Source: Actinophytocola sp963727495 (GTDB lineage: Bacteria; Actinomycetota; Actinomycetes; Mycobacteriales; Pseudonocardiaceae). From it: a DNA stretch of 64,000 nucleotides. Location of the stretch: the NCBI GenBank assembly GCA_963727495.1, contig CAVSGQ010000007.1, positions 1,302,001 through 1,366,000 of the forward strand, in the 5' to 3' direction. Below the pieces are notes generated by a model. It worked only from the letters and a program-made list of their open reading frames with translations. It made no database searches and was not told the DNA's origin. Positions 1 to 8,536 of the stretch are shown piece after piece. The translations under genes were made by a program, and so were the position numbers. Position 1 is the first letter of the stretch; every line of letters begins with the position of its first letter.

Positions 1-671
1 AGGTCGGTCCCGGCGTACTCCAGCACGGTGGCGCCGTGCACCATGGTCGGCTCGTCGAGCGTGGCCGGGTCGTCGACGGGCCGCCGGCCGGCCTCGGCGA
101 CGACCACCACGACGAGCGCCGCGGCGGCGAGCAGGCTGCCCGGCGAGACCACCCGCACCGGGTCGTCGAGCGTGGCCGACACGATCGCACCGAGGTTGGT
201 CGAGCCGATTCGGGTGGCCGGCGCGAGAAGGGCGACCAGCAGCACGGGCTCGGCCAGCGCGAGGATCGTCAGCCGCCGACCGGCGCCCAGGCCGCCGAAC
301 GCCGTGCCGGTGTCCAGCCCGCCGAGCACCATCCCGACGGCGCCGAGTGCCAGCAGCGCCACGACCGCGAACAGGTCCGCCGCGGGCCCCACGGCCGGCT
401 CGGTGGTCACGAACGGCGCTACCACCGCGACCACGAGGGTGGTGGCGAGCAGCAGCAGCGGCGCGGCGCGGAACGCCTCGGCGGTGCCGCCCGGGTCGAC
501 GGACTCCTTGCCGAGCAGCTTGCGCAGGTCCCGGTACGGCTGGAGGACGCCGGCGCCGACCCGGCCCTCCAGCCGCGCGCGGACCTTCCCCATCACGCCG
601 GCCAGCAGCGGCGAGGCGGCGAGGACCAGCACCGGCTGCGCGATCCCGCCGACGATCCCGAGAGCACTCAC
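1..671 (-). CDS. HyfC/HycD-like membrane subunit of a hydrogenase-4/complex-I-like complex (3' end outside window)
   Basis: Reading from GTG at 671, the product starts MSALGIVGGIAQPVLVLAAS and continues with several hydrophobic helices to the window edge; the C-terminus is missing. The early stretch RLEGRVGAGVLQPYRDLRKL and a later EYAGTDL match the NuoH/HycD family, which forms part of the quinone/proton module of membrane hydrogenases. It is the third gene of a minus-strand operon after a 20-kDa Fe-S subunit and a HyfB-like subunit, the order known from Mycobacterium tuberculosis Rv0082-Rv0084. Its start codon overlaps the stop of a repeated 25-codon mini-ORF (GTGA), so translation is probably coupled. 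Whether the complex has hydrogenase activity cannot be judged from this part. Confidence 0.85.
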   Translation of the reverse strand, partial: MSALGIVGGIAQPVLVLAASPLLAGVMGKVRARLEGRVGAGVLQPYRDLRKLLGKESVDPGGTAEAFRAAPLLLLATTLVVAVVAPFVTTEPAVGPAADLFAVVALLALGAVGMVLGGLDTGTAFGGLGAGRRLTILALAEPVLLVALLAPATRIGSTNLGAIVSATLDDPVRVVSPGSLLAAAALVVVVVAEAGRRPVDDPATLDEPTMVHGATVLEYAGTD

Positions 672-745
672 GACGCCCCCTCGCAGGCTCGGTCGCGCCG
701 CTCGCGGTCGCCCTGTGACATTGGTTCGCTCGCAAGCTCGCTCAC
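668..745 (-). CDS. 25-codon coupled mini-ORF, copy 2
   Basis: Starts at GTG (745-743) and ends at TGA (670-668). It encodes 25 residues beginning VSELASEPMSQG and ending RACEGAS, identical to the upstream copy. Its start overlaps the stop of copy 1 and its stop overlaps the HyfC-like start, both as GTGA. It is rich in Arg, Glu and Asp. Whether the peptide matters, or only the translation through the insert, is unknown. Confidence 0.5.
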   Translation of the reverse strand: MSELASEPMSQGDRERRDRACEGAS

Positions 746-819
746 GACGCCCCCTCGCAGGCTCGGTCGCGCCGCTCGCGGTCGCCCTGTGACATTGGTT
801 CGCTCGCAAGCTCGCTCAC
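742..819 (-). CDS. 25-codon coupled mini-ORF, copy 1
   Basis: GTG at 819-817 overlaps the TGA stop (818-816) of the HyfB-like gene. The ORF runs 25 codons to TGA at 744-742, which overlaps the start of copy 2. The peptide begins VSELASEPMSQG. The unit is 74 bp, so each copy is read in a different frame, yet the stop/start overlap is recreated at each boundary. Confidence 0.5.
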   Translation of the reverse strand: MSELASEPMSQGDRERRDRACEGAS

Positions 820-2714
820 CGGACCACCACCAGGAGCACGAGCAGCCCGCAGACCGCGTAGAAGCCGTAGCCGAGGTAGCGGTGCACGCTGCCGGTGGCC
901 AGCAGCCGGCCGGCCCGGCCCCACGCGTTCAGCGCGGCGAGCACCGGGCGGTAGGCGCGGTCCTCGAGCCGGCCGGTCCCGTGCACCGGCACCGCGAACG
1001 TCGTCGCGCGCCGCGGCGCCGGGCCCGCGCCACCGTCCCATGTGGACACCGCGCGGCGGGCGCGGCGGCCGGTGAGCAACCGGACGCCGCCGAGGGCCAG
1101 CGCCACCGCGAGCGCCAGCGCGACGGTGAGGACGATCGGCGAAAGGGTCCCGACGGCCCCCGTCAGTCGCATCGTGACGGTGCCGGTCACGGCCCGGTCC
1201 CCGGGCCCCAACACACGTCCGGCCGCGGTGCCGAGCGCGGGCAGCACCAGCGTCGGCGCCAGCGCGATCACCACGCAGGCCAGCCCGGCGAGCCCCAGGC
1301 CGGCGAGGGCGACCGGCGGGCTCTCGCTCGCCTGCTCGGCCGCCGCGCCGCGGGGCCGGGCGAGGAAGCCGACGCCCAGCGCCCGGCCGAGCGCGGCCAC
1401 CGCGAGGCCCACCGCGAGCGCGACCGCGGCCAGCGCGACCGGAGTCACGACCCCGATCATGGCCCCGCCGCCGGGCGGCGGGGCCACCAGGGCCTGCAGC
1501 AGCAGCCAGACCGAGACGAACGCGGTGCCGGGCGGCAGCGCCGACGCGGCCAGCGCGCCCAGCCCGAACGCCGCCGTGGTCACCGGCATCTTGCGGCGCA
1601 GCCCGCCGAGCGCGTCGAGGTCGCGGGTGCCGGTCGCGCGCAGCACCGACCCGGCGGCCAGGAACAGCAGGCCGGTGAACGCCGCGTGGCCGAGCACGTG
1701 CAGCAGCGCGGCGGTCAGCGCCAGCCCGGACAGCACCCGGTCGCCGCTCGCCGCGAACAGCCCTGCGGCGCCGACGCCGACGAACACCAGGCCCATGTTC
1801 CCGATCGTGGTGCGGGCGAGCAGCCGCGCGACGTCGCGGTTGCCCACCGCCCGCAGCGGGCCGGCCACCGCGGAGAGCGCGCCCAGCGCGAGCACCAGCA
1901 GCCACCACCAGCGCGGCCCGCCGCCGAGCAGGTCGAACCCGACCCGCACGACCCCGTAGCCGCCGAGGGTGACCATCGCCGCGCCCATCAGGGCTGCCGC
2001 GTGGCCGGACGCCTCGCGGTTCGCCCGCGGCAGCCAGACGTGCAGCGGGACGATCCCCGCGGCGGCCGCGAACCCGGCCAGCGTCAGCACGAACGCCACG
2101 TCGCGGACCGCGCCCGACGGCGCCGCGTCGCGCAGCGCGGCGAAACCGTCGCCGGCCGGCCCGGCGAGCATCAGAAGTCCACAGAGGATGGTCAGGAAGC
2201 CGAGCTGGGACAGCGCCGCGTACCACCGGCCGGCCACCGCGACCTCCGGGTCGCGCCGGTGCTCGGCGACCACCAGCACCAGCGAGGTGACCGCCACCAG
2301 CTCCCAGCAGGCGAGGAACGTGCCGACGCCACCGGCCGCGGGCACGAGCAGCATCGCGACGACGAACAGCGGCACCACCGCCTGCGCCACCCGGGAACGC
2401 GCGTCGCCCGCCGCGTACACGCCCGCCGCCGCGGCCACCGCGCCGACCGCGGTGAGGAACGGCCCGGACAGCGCGTCGATCTCGATGGTGACGCCGGTCA
2501 GCGGCAGCAGGCCGGGTACCGACGCCGAGTACGGCCGGCCCGTCATCGCCGCGATCCCGGCGACGACCCCGGCCACGCCGGTGAGCGCGGTGCCCAGCCC
2601 GGCCGCCGGGTCGCGGATCCTCGCGCGCAGCACCCACTCCGGCAGCGCGCCGAGGACCGCGGCCAGCACGCCGAGGACCGCGGCGGCGGCGAGGAAGGTG
2701 GCCCCGACGTTCAT
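816..2714 (-). CDS. HyfB/HycC-like proton-conducting membrane subunit (complex-I antiporter family)
   Basis: A 632-residue very hydrophobic protein with well over ten predicted helices. It contains LACWELVAVTSLVLV and PLHVWLPRANREASGHAAAL, typical of the NuoL/M/N-Mrp antiporter family; the H-W-L-P-R-A stretch lies in a conserved functional helix. Residue content fits the HyfB/HycC branch, which couples membrane hydrogenases or formate-type oxidoreductases to ion movement. Its ATG overlaps the stop of the Fe-S subunit (ATGA, 2711-2714), and its stop overlaps the first mini-ORF. The real substrate oxidoreductase, if any, lies beyond the left edge. Confidence 0.88.
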   Translation of the reverse strand: MNVGATFLAAAAVLGVLAAVLGALPEWVLRARIRDPAAGLGTALTGVAGVVAGIAAMTGRPYSASVPGLLPLTGVTIEIDALSGPFLTAVGAVAAAAGVYAAGDARSRVAQAVVPLFVVAMLLVPAAGGVGTFLACWELVAVTSLVLVVAEHRRDPEVAVAGRWYAALSQLGFLTILCGLLMLAGPAGDGFAALRDAAPSGAVRDVAFVLTLAGFAAAAGIVPLHVWLPRANREASGHAAALMGAAMVTLGGYGVVRVGFDLLGGGPRWWWLLVLALGALSAVAGPLRAVGNRDVARLLARTTIGNMGLVFVGVGAAGLFAASGDRVLSGLALTAALLHVLGHAAFTGLLFLAAGSVLRATGTRDLDALGGLRRKMPVTTAAFGLGALAASALPPGTAFVSVWLLLQALVAPPPGGGAMIGVVTPVALAAVALAVGLAVAALGRALGVGFLARPRGAAAEQASESPPVALAGLGLAGLACVVIALAPTLVLPALGTAAGRVLGPGDRAVTGTVTMRLTGAVGTLSPIVLTVALALAVALALGGVRLLTGRRARRAVSTWDGGAGPAPRRATTFAVPVHGTGRLEDRAYRPVLAALNAWGRAGRLLATGSVHRYLGYGFYAVCGLLVLLVVVR

Positions 2715-3196
2715 CGCCCGGTCAGCCTTCGCAGTCCCTCGACGATCGCCTCCGGGCGCGGCGGGCAGCCCTCGATCTCGAGGTCGACCGGTACGACGTC
2801 GCGCACCGCCCCGGCCACGCCGTAGGCGCCGGCGAACGCGCCGCAGTTACGCGCGCAGTCCCCGACCGCGAGCACCGCCTTCGGCCCGGGCACCGCCTCG
2901 TAGGTGCGGCGCAGCGGTTCGGCCATGTTGCGGGTGACCGGACCGGTGACCAGCAGCGCGTCCGCGTGCCGCGGGGAGGCGACCAGCCGCGTGCCGTACC
3001 GCTCCGCGTCGTACACGGGCCCGAACGCCGCGCCGATCTCCACCTCGCACCCGTTGCAGGATCCCGCGTTCACGTGCCGGACCTGCACCGATCCGGACAG
3101 CTCGCCGGCCACCGCCAGCCGGCCGTACCCCGGCCGCCCCGGCGCGCGCTCGGCCACCCGCCCGGCTCTGAAGATCTTGCGCAACAAACCGAGCAT
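2711..3196 (-). CDS. NuoB/HycG-like 20-kDa [4Fe-4S] subunit
   Basis: A 161-residue soluble subunit of the NADH:quinone oxidoreductase 20-kDa/hydrogenase small-subunit family. It carries the cluster ligand pattern: C47-N-G-C50-E, then GDCARNCG (C114, C118) and GCPP (C144), the arrangement that holds the terminal N2-type cluster next to the quinone or NiFe site. It is the first gene of the minus-strand operon, and the divergent pentapeptide gene starts 131 bp away. Orthologues of this arrangement include M. tuberculosis Rv0082. ATG at 3196 is the natural start. Confidence 0.88.
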   Translation of the reverse strand: MLGLLRKIFRAGRVAERAPGRPGYGRLAVAGELSGSVQVRHVNAGSCNGCEVEIGAAFGPVYDAERYGTRLVASPRHADALLVTGPVTRNMAEPLRRTYEAVPGPKAVLAVGDCARNCGAFAGAYGVAGAVRDVVPVDLEIEGCPPRPEAIVEGLRRLTGR

Positions 3197-3327
3197 GACT
3201 GCTCCCGCGTTGATCCGGTGATCCGTGAGGACGAGGCGGACACCCTACCGAGGGCCGGGGACGAACGGTCAACCAGCCGGAGCCGGGTCCGTTGCTCTTC
3301 GCTACGATCTGGTTACGGGAGGATCGG

Positions 3328-4308
3328 ATGTGGACCGCCGGCAGAGGTAGCAAGCGTGGACGCCGTCGCGGAGCCGAGGAGCACCACGTCCTGTCCACCA
3401 CCACGATCACGCTGTGGGCGGCAGGGCTGCTCGCCACCGCCGCGCTCATGGTGACCGCGCTGTGGTGGCTGGTCGACACGGGCGGCTCGGCCGACGAGGT
3501 CCGCCTCGACATCATCCGGACCGCGGCGACCATCGTGGTCGGCACCGGCGGCGCGGCGGCCCTGCTGCTGACCGCGCGCCGGCAGCGGGTGGCCGAGCTG
3601 GACGTCATGCAGAAGGACCACGACGCGACCGAGCGCCGGGTCACCGAGCAGTACGGCAAGGCCGCCGACCAGCTCGGCAGCGACAAGGCCCCGGTGCGCC
3701 TCGCGGGGCTCTACGCGCTGGAACGGCTGGCGCAGGAGAACCTCGCACACCGCCAGACGATCGTCGACCTCGTCTGCGCCTACCTCCGCATGCCGGACAC
3801 GCGCGAGGGCGGCCCGGCGGAGGATGCCGAGGTCCGACGGGCCGCGCAGGAACTGCTCGCGAAGCACCTGCGGCCCCGCGGCGAGCCGTCGGAGTTCTAC
3901 TGGCCGGACATCGACCTCAACCTGTCCGGCGCGACCCTCGGCACGTTCGTGCTGACGCACTGCTCGGTCCGGTCCGCCCGGTTCGCCGAGACGACCTTCG
4001 CCGGCCCGGCCGTCTTCCGCGGCACGACCGTCGAGCGGACGGCGGACTTCCGCAACGCGCGCTTCCTCGGCCTCGCCGACTTCCGCCGGGTCCGGCTGGG
4101 CGAGGAGGGAAAGCCGTTCCGGGGCGCCGCCTTCGAGGGCGAGGTCGACTTCGGGACCCGCACGAGCGCGACGCTCGCCGGCGCCCGCGCGCGCACCGAC
4201 CTGGCCGTGCGGCAGCGCTGGCCGGCGGGCTGGCACCCGCACGCGATCCCGGACCAGAGGTGCTGGGCGCGCCTGGACCCCGACACGCCGGAACCCTCGG
4301 CGCGCTGA
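3328..4308 (+). CDS. Membrane-anchored pentapeptide-repeat protein
   Basis: 326 residues. ATG at 3328 is preferred over the upstream in-frame ATG at 3292 because GGGAGG lies 6-8 bases before it. Two hydrophobic segments near residues 25-45 and 60-80 (ITLWAAGLLATAALMVTALW; ATIVVGTGGAAALLLTA) precede a charged linker with VTEQYGKAADQLGSDKAPVR. The C-terminal half has degenerate pentapeptide-type units such as ARFAETTFAGPAVFRG and ADFRNARFLGLADF. Streptomyces has many proteins of this layout, of unknown function. It is followed by a repeat array and a convergent TetR gene. Confidence 0.8.
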   Translation: MWTAGRGSKRGRRRGAEEHHVLSTTTITLWAAGLLATAALMVTALWWLVDTGGSADEVRLDIIRTAATIVVGTGGAAALLLTARRQRVAELDVMQKDHDATERRVTEQYGKAADQLGSDKAPVRLAGLYALERLAQENLAHRQTIVDLVCAYLRMPDTREGGPAEDAEVRRAAQELLAKHLRPRGEPSEFYWPDIDLNLSGATLGTFVLTHCSVRSARFAETTFAGPAVFRGTTVERTADFRNARFLGLADFRRVRLGEEGKPFRGAAFEGEVDFGTRTSATLAGARARTDLAVRQRWPAGWHPHAIPDQRCWARLDPDTPEPSAR

Positions 4309-4355
4309 GCGCGTCTACCCGACACGTACCGCGAGACCCGGAGGGAGGTGCCCTC

Positions 4356-4463
4356 ATGCCCGGATGGACGCCGCAGCTGTGCCGCGACACCGGTGCCAGG
4401 GCGCACTGCGCGTCCGGGGAAACCGGCATCTCTCGACGGCGTCGTACGGCTTGGGGGTCGTGA
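4356..4463 (+). CDS. Possible 35-residue small protein
   Basis: ATG at 4356 follows GGAGGGAGG with a 7-base gap and opens a 35-codon ORF, MPGWTPQLCRDTGARAHCAS onwards, ending TGA. It has two cysteines and an Arg-rich end and no recognised domain. It lies in the gap before the repeat array. The good ribosome site is the only support. Confidence 0.25.
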   Translation: MPGWTPQLCRDTGARAHCASGETGISRRRRTAWGS

Positions 4464-4589
4464 CCACATCGTCGGGTCGCCGGAGGACCCGGACTCGCAC
4501 GGCGAGGCGAGTCGGATGACCGAGCCCGGCGAGACCACGGCTTGGTGGCCGATCAGGAACGTCCACATGCGACGTCGTCCGACCCCTCA

Positions 4590-4945
4590 GCCCGCCACCA
4601 GGCAACCCAGTCGACCCCCCACACCGCCGAGCCGACCCCCCACGCAGCCGAACCGACCCCCCACACCGCCGAGCCGACTCCCCGCGTTGCCAAGGATTCC
4701 ACTGGACACGCCCACGCCACGAGTCGACTCGCCTGCGCCAGGGGTCAGGTCGACTGCGCCACAGGTCGACACGCCCGCGCCACGGTCGGCCGACCGCGCC
4801 ACAGGTCGACACGCCTGCGCCACGGGTCGGGTCGACCGCGCCACAGGTCGACACGCCCGCGCCACAGGTCGACACGCCCGCGCCACAGGTCGACACGCCC
4901 GCGCCACGGGTCGGGTCGACTGCGTCGCGGGTCGGGTGGGTGGGT
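4590..4945. repeat. Repeat array 1 between convergent genes (about 21-bp units)
   Basis: The left part (about 4600-4680) repeats units such as CCGAGCCGACCCCCCACACC. The right part (about 4735-4925) repeats GCCACAGGTCGACACGCCCG in steps of 21 bases; its reverse complement is a diverged relative of the left unit. A unique centre near 4680-4710 separates them. It lies between the pentapeptide gene (+) and the TetR gene (-), whose stop codon is 3 bp away. Bases 4309-4590 hold only the possible small ORF at 4356. Read through, the units give heptapeptides, but no real protein is expected. Confidence 0.85.
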
Positions 4946-4948
4946 TGT

Positions 4949-5485
4949 TCAGCGCATGCCGAGTGCGGCCATGGCCGCGTCCACCGCGACCTCGCGCAGC
5001 TCGTCCTCGTCGACGTGCGCGAACTGGATCGTGCAGTCCTGCAGGCCGCCCAGTGCCACCACGGCGCGGGTCGCCTCGGCGAGGGTCGGCGACGGCCCGT
5101 ACAGCAGTGCGGTCAGCCGCTGGCGCCAGGTGAACACCGTGTCGACCAGGCCGAGCTCGGCCAGCGTGGTCAGCTCGGTCAGCACCATCATGATGTCCGT
5201 GCGGTGGCGGATGTTGAAGTCGAAGTAGCCCTCGAGCAGCGCCCGGGGCCGCACGTCGGCGAGCGACTCCTGCTCGCTGACGAAGGCGTCGCCGTCGTCG
5301 ATGAGCGGCTGCATGATGCTGCGCACCAGTTCCTCGCGGGACGTGAAGTGGTAGTACAGCGCCGGTTTGGTGATGCCGAGCCGGCCGGCGATCTCCTGCA
5401 GGCTGGTCTGCTGCACGCCCTTGCTCGCGAACAGCTCGCGCGCGGTGTCGATGATGCGCTGCTTGGTGTCGGAGGGCCGGGGCAT
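4949..5485 (-). CDS. TetR-family repressor of the adjacent monooxygenase
   Basis: 178 residues with an N-terminal helix-turn-helix: KQRIIDTARELFASKG, then LQEIAGRLGITKPALYYHF at about residues 29-47. The C-terminal ligand domain is unassigned. It is divergent from the FAD monooxygenase at 5563, with two inverted repeats in the 77-bp gap, so autoregulation and control of the monooxygenase are likely. The inducer is probably the monooxygenase substrate, but this is inference. The gene ends at the edge of repeat array 1. Confidence 0.9.
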   Translation of the reverse strand: MPRPSDTKQRIIDTARELFASKGVQQTSLQEIAGRLGITKPALYYHFTSREELVRSIMQPLIDDGDAFVSEQESLADVRPRALLEGYFDFNIRHRTDIMMVLTELTTLAELGLVDTVFTWRQRLTALLYGPSPTLAEATRAVVALGGLQDCTIQFAHVDEDELREVAVDAAMAALGMR

Positions 5486-5498
5486 GGCTCACACGATA

Positions 5499-5548
5499 AC
5501 TTACTTTCCGATTGGTAAGTCGATGAAGTAGGCTTACCGATCGTTAAG
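5499..5548. promoter_or_regulatory. Two TetR-type operators in the divergent promoter
   Basis: Arms ACTTAC (5499-5504) and GTAAGT (5515-5520) form one inverted repeat, and CTTACCGATCGTTAAG (5533-5548) forms a second near-palindrome sharing the CTTAC half site. AAGGAG at 5550-5555 is the ribosome site of the monooxygenase. The gap is clearly AT-richer than its surroundings. Confidence 0.75.
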
Positions 5549-5562
5549 TAAGGAGAGCTGAC

Positions 5563-6798
5563 ATGCGGATCCTGATCTCCGGCGCCAGCGTCGCCGGGCC
5601 CGTACTGGCCTACTGGCTCACCCACTACGGCTTCGACGTCACCGTCGTCGAGCGCGCCCCGCGGCTGCGCAAGACGGGCGGGCACTCCGTGGACCTCTTC
5701 CGGCCCGCGATGGAGATCTCCGAGAAGATGGGCGTGCTGCCGCGCATCGAGAAGATGGTCACCGGCACGACCCGGATGACCTTGTACCGCCGGGGCGCCG
5801 AGCGGCCCACCCGGGTGGACCTCACCAAGATCTTCAGCGCCACCTCGGACCGGCACGTGGAGATCATGCGCGACGACCTGAGCGAGATCTACTACGACGC
5901 CGCCCGCGACGACGTCGAGTACATCTTCGGCGACTCGATCACCTCGATCTCCGACGAGTGCGAGGTGACCTTCGAGCACGCCCCGCCGCGCCGCTTCGAC
6001 CTCGTCATCGGCGCCGACGGGCTGCACTCCACCGTCCGCCGGCTCGTGTTCGGCGAGGAGTCGCGGTACACCACGTGGGTGGGCGCGCACCTGGCCGTGA
6101 TCACCATGCCCAACGAGGGTGACCTCGACGGCGAGCAGATCGGGCACATCGACGCCGGCCGGATGGCCGGGGTCTACGGCGCCCGCCACCTCGACGAGGC
6201 GCGCGGGGTGTTCCTGTTCCGCACCGAGCGGCCGCTGGACTACCACTACCGCGACGTGCCACGGCAGAAGCAACTGCTGCGCGAGCACTTCGCGAACATG
6301 CACCCCGACATCGACCGGTTGCTCGGCGAGCTCGACCGCACGCCCTCGTTCTACTTCGACTCGATCACCCAGCTGCGCATGGACACCTGGTCCCGCGGCC
6401 GCGTCACGCTGGTCGGCGACGCCGGCTACTGCCCGGGCCCCGCGGTCGGCGGCAGCACCAGCCTCGCCGTGCTCGGCGCGTACGTGCTGGCCGGCGAGCT
6501 GGCCGCGGCGGGGGGCGACCACGAGCGCGCGTTCCCCGCCTACGAGCGGGAGATGGCCGACCTCGTCCGCGGCAGCCGCGCGCTCGCCCGCACCATGGCG
6601 AAGACCATCATCCCGCGCTCGCGGCTCGGCGTGCGGGCGCTGCTGGGCGGCGCGCGGCTGATCTCCGTGCTGCCGTCGTGGGCCACCCGCGCGGTGGCGA
6701 AGCTGAACGCCAAGGGCGTACGCCTGTACGACTCGATGCCGGTGAAGGACTACGCGGCGGCTCAGCCGGTCCGGGGCACGACCAGCCCGGACTCGTAG
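5563..6798 (+). CDS. FAD-dependent monooxygenase (aromatic hydroxylase/TetX-like)
   Basis: 411 residues of the class A flavoprotein hydroxylases. The N-terminus MRILISGASVAGPVLAYWL is a dinucleotide-binding fold with a modified GxGxxG. The DG motif appears as VIGADGLHSTVRRLVFG, and GRVTLVGDAGYCPGPAVGGS is the second FAD motif, giving NAD(P)H-dependent hydroxylation of a small organic substrate in the cytoplasm. The substrate is unknown; relatives include antibiotic-modifying enzymes. It is divergent from its TetR regulator, and its last 37 bp overlap the convergent response-regulator gene. A paralogue lies at 31528. Confidence 0.88.
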   Translation: MRILISGASVAGPVLAYWLTHYGFDVTVVERAPRLRKTGGHSVDLFRPAMEISEKMGVLPRIEKMVTGTTRMTLYRRGAERPTRVDLTKIFSATSDRHVEIMRDDLSEIYYDAARDDVEYIFGDSITSISDECEVTFEHAPPRRFDLVIGADGLHSTVRRLVFGEESRYTTWVGAHLAVITMPNEGDLDGEQIGHIDAGRMAGVYGARHLDEARGVFLFRTERPLDYHYRDVPRQKQLLREHFANMHPDIDRLLGELDRTPSFYFDSITQLRMDTWSRGRVTLVGDAGYCPGPAVGGSTSLAVLGAYVLAGELAAAGGDHERAFPAYEREMADLVRGSRALARTMAKTIIPRSRLGVRALLGGARLISVLPSWATRAVAKLNAKGVRLYDSMPVKDYAAAQPVRGTTSPDS

Positions 6799-7433
6799 GC
6801 GAACACCACGGCCTGGGCGCGGTCGCGCAGGCCGAGCTTGCGCAGCACCCGGCTCACGTGGGTCTTCACGGTCTCCTCCGCCACCACGAGCCGGGTGGCG
6901 ATCTCGGTGTTGGACAGCCCCTCCGCGACCAGCCGCAGCACCTCGGTCTCGCGCGGGGTCAGCGCGGCCGGCACCGGCTCGCGCGGGCGCGGGCGCAGCC
7001 GGGCGAACTCGCCGATGAGCCGGCGGGTCACGCTCGGCGCCAGCAGCGCCTCGCCCGCGGCGACCACCCGCACCGCGTCGAACAGCCGCTCCGCGGTCAC
7101 ATCCTTGAGCAGGAATCCGCTCGCGCCCGCGACGAGGGCGTCGTACACGTGCTCGTCGAGGTCGAACGTGGTCAGCATGAGCACCCGCGGCGGGTTCCCG
7201 GCGGCGGTGATCCGCCGGGTGGCCTCGATGCCGTCCATCGCCGGCATCCGGACGTCCATGAGCACCACGTCCGGCTTCTCCCTGCGGCACACCGACACCG
7301 CCGCGGCGCCGTCGGCCGCGGTGCCCACGACGGTCAGGTCGGGCTGGGTGTCCAGCAGCGCGGCGAACCCGGCGCGCACCACCTCCTGGTCGTCCGCCAC
7401 GACCAGCCGCACGGTGCCCTCGTGCCGGGTCAC
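6762..7433 (-). CDS. NarL/FixJ-type response regulator
   Basis: 223 residues. The receiver domain has the acidic pair near residues 14-15 and phospho-acceptor D60 in DVVLMDVRMP; the switch Thr lies in VLMLTTFD and the Lys in GFLLKD. The C-terminal LuxR helix-turn-helix reads LTPRETEVLRLVAEGLSNTE. GTG start at 7433 overlaps the kinase stop (GTGA), so the pair is coupled. The 3' end overlaps the convergent monooxygenase. Likely targets are the divergent ABC transporter genes at 8537, which is a common arrangement. Confidence 0.92.
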   Translation of the reverse strand: MTRHEGTVRLVVADDQEVVRAGFAALLDTQPDLTVVGTAADGAAAVSVCRREKPDVVLMDVRMPAMDGIEATRRITAAGNPPRVLMLTTFDLDEHVYDALVAGASGFLLKDVTAERLFDAVRVVAAGEALLAPSVTRRLIGEFARLRPRPREPVPAALTPRETEVLRLVAEGLSNTEIATRLVVAEETVKTHVSRVLRKLGLRDRAQAVVFAYESGLVVPRTG

Positions 7434-8401
7434 GTGCCGGCCACCGGGAGCCGGGCCTCGACGAGGAAGCCGCTGAGCGGAGCCGGGCCGGTGCGCAGCT
7501 CGCCGCCGACCGTGGCGACCCGTTCGCGCATCCCGAGCAGGCCGTGCCCGCCGCCGTTCGCCTCGGGCGGCGGGCCCGGGCCGTTGTCCCGCACGGTCAC
7601 CAGCAGGTCCTCCGGCCGGTAGGCGATCTCCACGTCCACGGCCGCGCCGGGCGCGTGCCGGCGCGCGTTGGTCAGCGCCTCCTGCACGATGCGGTACGCG
7701 ACGAGCTCCACCCCCGGGTCGAGCGTGGTCACGGTGCCGCTGACGATGAGCCGGGCGGCGGCCGACATCCGCATCTCGTCGATCAGCTCGAGGAGCTGCT
7801 GCAGCCCGGGCTGCGGGGCACGGGTGGGCCCACCGCCGGCGTCCTCGCGCAGCACGCCGAGCAGCCGGCGCATCTCGGTGAGCGCGGTGCGCGCGGTGTC
7901 GCCAATCTCGGAGAGCCGGCGCGCGCCCTCCGGCGGCATGCCCGGGGTGGCCAGCCGCGCGGTCTCGGCCTGCACCGAGATCATCGAGATGTGGTGGGCC
8001 ACCACGTCGTGCAGCTCGCGGGCGATGCGCGCCCGCTCACCGCGCGCGGTCAGCTCCAGCAGCGTCGACTCGACGGCACGGGCCGACGCGGTCCGCTCGG
8101 CCGCCGACGCGCGGGCGCGGCGCAGCCGGCGCACCGCGAGCAGGCCCCAGACGGCGGCCAGCGCCACCAGCCCGGTGGTGGGGCCGCGGTACAGCACGGC
8201 GGCGAGCACGGCGGCCGGCGTGATCACCGCGGCCGCCGCCCCGGCGTGGGCGCGCGCCAGCGCCAGCGGGGCGGTGGCGAACAGGCCGACCAGCAGCGCC
8301 ACGGTCAGCAGGTCGCCGGCGCGGACCAGCGCCTCGGCCACCGAGGCGACGGCGAGCGCCGCTCCGGCCCACTCCCACGTCCACACCCGCACGCCCGCCA
8401 T
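7430..8401 (-). CDS. Sensor histidine kinase (HisKA_3 type)
   Basis: 323 residues from ATG at 8401 (MAGVRVWTWEWAGAALAVAS). Four or five helices occupy residues 1-100, then the dimerisation/phospho-acceptor site RIARELHDVVAHHISM, and an ATPase domain with EALTNARRHAPG (N box) and GGGHGLLGMRERV (G box). It phosphorylates the coupled NarL-type regulator. It is divergent from the ABC exporter genes at 8537, with a 135-bp promoter region between, so it probably senses a membrane-active compound; this is inference from synteny. Confidence 0.92.
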   Translation of the reverse strand: MAGVRVWTWEWAGAALAVASVAEALVRAGDLLTVALLVGLFATAPLALARAHAGAAAAVITPAAVLAAVLYRGPTTGLVALAAVWGLLAVRRLRRARASAAERTASARAVESTLLELTARGERARIARELHDVVAHHISMISVQAETARLATPGMPPEGARRLSEIGDTARTALTEMRRLLGVLREDAGGGPTRAPQPGLQQLLELIDEMRMSAAARLIVSGTVTTLDPGVELVAYRIVQEALTNARRHAPGAAVDVEIAYRPEDLLVTVRDNGPGPPPEANGGGHGLLGMRERVATVGGELRTGPAPLSGFLVEARLPVAGT

Positions 8402-8536
8402 TGTCGCCGGACCGGCGCCGTCCGGCGTCCCCCACGTCCGGGCACGGCGCGTCCCCCTGGCGAGGGACGCGACCGGCGGGAAGACGGTTCCGCGGCGGGA
8501 CGACGGCGCGGGCCGGCGTTCGTACCGTTCGGTGGC

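Larger units (their letters stand above)
667..819. repeat. Two-copy 74-bp tandem repeat at a gene junction
   Basis: Positions 667-740 and 741-814 are identical, followed by the first 5 bases of a further copy (815-819). On the minus strand each unit begins GTGAGCGAGCTTGCGAGCG and ends GAGGGGGCGTC. It sits exactly between the HyfB-like stop and the HyfC-like start and encodes one mini-ORF per unit. No further copy was seen in the window. Confidence 0.9.

Noticed and set aside
36..2825. 929-residue open frame on the plus strand
   Set aside because: Arg/Gln/His-rich product without motifs, antisense to clear HyfB- and NuoB-like membrane and Fe-S genes.
4735..4925. CRISPR-like look of the 21-bp periodic repeats
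   Set aside because: Repeats are back to back with no unique spacers, vary in sequence, flip orientation within the arrays and have no cas genes nearby.
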